Shown: positions 44,002-45,819 of the stretch, one piece after another
Layout: each line of letters begins with the position of its first letter
Numbering within the stretch: position 1 is the stretch's first letter
From: Bacillus sp. (in: firmicutes)
Lineage (GTDB): Bacteria > Bacillota > Bacilli > Bacillales > Bacillaceae_J
DNA: 45,819 bases
Assembly (NCBI GenBank): GCA_012842745.1
Contig: DUSF01000059.1
Coordinates: 1-45,819, forward strand
Direction of reading: 5' to 3'
Made by a program: the position numbers and the translations under genes
The notes under the pieces: generated by a model
Told to the model about the DNA's origin: nothing
The model's input: only the letters and a program-made list of their open reading frames with translations
Database searches by the model: none

Positions 44002-45585
44002 TTGATTCATTTGCGAAAAGTCATGTCTTCACTACTAGCTGCAAGTTTGCTTAGCCTGGGCACATCCACCATTGCTTCTGCAGACACTAATAATCAATCG
44101 CTTCATTTAAAAATAAATGGACAGGAAAAAGTATTTGCCGAGCCGCCAATGATGTACAACGATGTTACACTAGTACCAATGCGGGCAATATTTGAAGAGT
44201 TAGGCGCAGAAGTAAAATGGGACGACAAACAACAGAAAATTACCGCTACTAAAGGCAACGATACAATCGAACTGAAACTGAACTCAAAAGATGCTTTTGT
44301 AAACTACAAACCAATCAAACTATTACAAGAGCCATTAGTTTCTAATAATACAACAATGGTACCACTCAGATTTATTGGTGAATCATTAGGTGCAAACGTG
44401 AATTGGGATGCTAAAACGAAAACAGTAACGATCCAATTAGAAACAGAACAACAGGAACAATTAACTATTACGAATACGAACACTACAAACGTTACCAACA
44501 CTAATACTAATGCAAAATCAAGTTCAACAGAGCCTTCTACAACGAAAACGACTACCAATAAGGAAAATGTCGATTACACACTACAGGATTTAGTTAATTT
44601 TGCTCTATCAACAAACAGCAAAGTCAAAGCAGGAAATGCTCAGGTAGACAAAGCTGAAGAACTGTTCAAAAGAGCAGAAGATAACGTTGGTGAAATTCCA
44701 GCTGGATACGGCCTATCCGCTGAAGACGCTATAATAAGAAATACATTTACAGGTTATCACCAAGCAACCATCAATTACGAGATGGCACAAAAACAACAAG
44801 AAATTACGAAAGAATCGATTACTTATGCTGTGAAAAAAGCATATAACGAAGTTCATCGGTCTCTAGAACAATACAAAATTAGCAAAGCAGCAGTAGATTA
44901 TGAAGAACAAAAGCATAAAATTGAGTCTTTAAAAGGAAATCAAGGAATGGTCAGCAACTTTGACTTGACCCAATCTGAAAATAAATTAAAAGAACTAAAA
45001 AAGAAGCGGGACGTAGCTGAACAAAGCATCAACGATGCTTACGAATTCCTTAACATATTAGTAGGGTTCAATCAAAAAAACCGCTATACATTAGCGGATA
45101 TTCCGCCATTCGAAGAATTTGAAGTAGAAAGTGCTGATATCCAGGTCGCGCGAGTATTAAGAGATAGTACAGCCGTTTGGTTAGCTGACCAACAAATTAA
45201 TCTTGCCAATTTAAATGTAGATATGTACACATTCAATAACCCAGCCGCGGGTGATACGTACAAATCAAGAAAAATCGACGTCAACATTAAAGAATACGAG
45301 AAACAAACAACAAAACAACAATTAGAAGAAACAACAAGAAAGCTGTTCTATAATATCGACGCTCTCAAATCACAATACGAAATCCTAAGAACACAACTTA
45401 CTCAAGCAGAAGAAGCATTAAAACTTACGAAAGTTAAATTCGACACTGGCCTTGGCATCGCCATCGACCTCCAAGGAGCACAGCTCCAAGTCGATCAAAT
45501 CAAACAACAAATGTATGACATCGTCGCCCAGCTAGACTACCTAAAAATGGCCTACGAAAAACCATGGGTCGCAGGCGGAATGTAA
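44002..45585 (+). CDS. Exported stalk-domain/TolC-like coiled-coil fusion protein
   Basis: ~527 residues. A signal peptide (VMSSLLAASLLSLGTSTIAS) is followed by a copper-amine-oxidase-N-like domain (about 32-150; MVPLRFIGESLGANVNWDAK), an Asn/Thr-rich linker (about 155-190) and a TolC/outer-membrane-factor-like helical domain (about 192-520; YTLQDLVNFALSTNSKVKAG; MVSNFDLTQSENKLKELKKK; TGLGIAIDLQGAQLQVDQIK). Where TolC has beta-strands there are only short loops (VGEIPAGYGLS; FNNPAAGDTYKSRK). The start is uncertain: TTG 44002, TTG 44011 or ATG 44023. Probably wall-bound; a partner for the RND pump at 30258 is possible (inference). Confidence 0.75.
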   Translation: MIHLRKVMSSLLAASLLSLGTSTIASADTNNQSLHLKINGQEKVFAEPPMMYNDVTLVPMRAIFEELGAEVKWDDKQQKITATKGNDTIELKLNSKDAFVNYKPIKLLQEPLVSNNTTMVPLRFIGESLGANVNWDAKTKTVTIQLETEQQEQLTITNTNTTNVTNTNTNAKSSSTEPSTTKTTTNKENVDYTLQDLVNFALSTNSKVKAGNAQVDKAEELFKRAEDNVGEIPAGYGLSAEDAIIRNTFTGYHQATINYEMAQKQQEITKESITYAVKKAYNEVHRSLEQYKISKAAVDYEEQKHKIESLKGNQGMVSNFDLTQSENKLKELKKKRDVAEQSINDAYEFLNILVGFNQKNRYTLADIPPFEEFEVESADIQVARVLRDSTAVWLADQQINLANLNVDMYTFNNPAAGDTYKSRKIDVNIKEYEKQTTKQQLEETTRKLFYNIDALKSQYEILRTQLTQAEEALKLTKVKFDTGLGIAIDLQGAQLQVDQIKQQMYDIVAQLDYLKMAYEKPWVAGGM

Positions 45586-45819
45586 CGGGACATGGGGACA
45601 GGTTGAGACCACTGAAAAAGGCAACCATTTTTTAACTTATTTTCAAATAAACATCCATTAATTGTTTGGCATGATAATAAATCTTGTAAAACGATTAATA
45701 TAAAGAGATTTTTAGAGGATAGTATAGCTGCTATCCTCTTTAAATTTACTGCTAATGCAGTTAATTTTGCTTGTATGGACATGCTTTTTAGACCGTACCC
45801 TCTAGCACAATCTAACCCA
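45552..45819 (-). CDS. C-terminal fragment of an IS transposase (continues past the window edge)
   Basis: Reading the minus strand inward from 45818 gives GLDCARGYGLKSMSIQAKLT, then ALAVNLKRIAAILSS. This is the terminal helix of IS1182-like DDE transposases (GL..ARGYGL..v.iQ..LTA...NLKR). The frame runs on to a stop at 45552 with a low-complexity tail that overlaps the 3' end of the TolC-like gene by 34 bp. The tail is encoded by the probable IS end (GGGACAGGTTGAGACC, about 45595-45610). The N-terminal part lies outside the window. An insertion just downstream of the TolC-like gene is implied. Confidence 0.65.
   Translation of the reverse strand, partial: GLDCARGYGLKSMSIQAKLTALAVNLKRIAAILSSKNLFILIVLQDLLSCQTINGCLFENKLKNGCLFQWSQPVPMSRYIPPATHGFS

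Noticed and set aside
45714-45741. Terminator for the TolC-like gene (AGAGGATAG/CTATCCTCT)
   Set aside because: The palindrome lies inside the coding sequence of the minus-strand transposase C-terminus (NLKRIAAILSS) and over 120 bp from the TolC-like stop, so I do not call it a terminator although it could act as one.

Overview
The window is a chromosomal segment of an AT-rich, endospore-forming, flagellated Firmicute of the Bacillaceae type. The evidence is the gene order atpD-atpC, nuo operon, ywzB, ywmB, murA, spoIID, spoIIQ, spoIIID, mbl, flhO-flhP, fabZ, with strong GGAGG-type ribosome binding sites and many TTG/GTG starts. I cannot fix the genus from the sequence alone. Nearly every convincing gene is on the + strand.

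Layout. 1-1838: 3' end of the ATP synthase operon (atpD partial, atpC) with an unusually long, hairpin-rich atpD-atpC gap. 2064-12592: a complete 11-gene nuoABCDHIJKLMN operon between a clear promoter and a terminator. It has no nuoE/F/G, and NuoC carries a ~240-residue Ala/Lys-rich repeat extension. 12785-18250: ywzB, ywmB, murA, spoIID and spoIIQ, with a decayed NERD-like remnant. 18832-23434: a DUF485 protein, an acetate-type Na+/solute symporter, a cNMP/CBS/DUF294 nucleotidyltransferase-like regulator and a DnaQ-like exonuclease. 23630-27617: spoIIID, mbl, flhO, flhP and an EpuA-family protein. 27631-33776: a block with an Rpn-family nuclease/transposase gene and an RND efflux pair, bounded by ~175-190 bp direct repeats, after which the ancestral order resumes with fabZ (33884).

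34432-45819 is accessory. It holds three exported proteins sharing the copper-amine-oxidase-N-like (stalk) domain: one with TPRs and a DUF2927-like end, one S-layer-like, and one fused to a TolC-like coiled coil. It also holds one intact and two broken Rpn-family genes, a possible phage capsid-gene fragment, a transposase C-terminus at the window edge, and two copies of an unannotated small module. Each module encodes a 34-residue holin-like (Hol_Tox-like) peptide whose ribosome binding site lies in a 9-bp hairpin, facing a putative antisense RNA that shares its terminator. This looks like a duplicated type I toxin-antitoxin system.

The second pervasive signal is an intergenic repeat family: GGACAATAA followed by about 12 variable bases, at a strict 21-bp period, in seven arrays of 3-5 units. 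Array pairs are duplicated (27.7/33.7 kb direct; 25.1/38.9 kb inverted), and they mark the borders of rearranged segments. A separate 3 x 52 bp tandem hairpin repeat lies between mbl and flhO, and GGGACAGG/CCTGTCCC palindromes follow many genes.

How the genes work together: ATP synthase and the Nuo complex handle proton coupling; MurA, Mbl, SpoIID and SpoIIQ serve wall synthesis and engulfment; SpoIIID is a mother-cell regulator; FlhO/P are rod/hook proteins. The RND pump, its adaptor and the barrel-less TolC-like wall protein may form a monoderm version of a tripartite export path. That last idea is inference.
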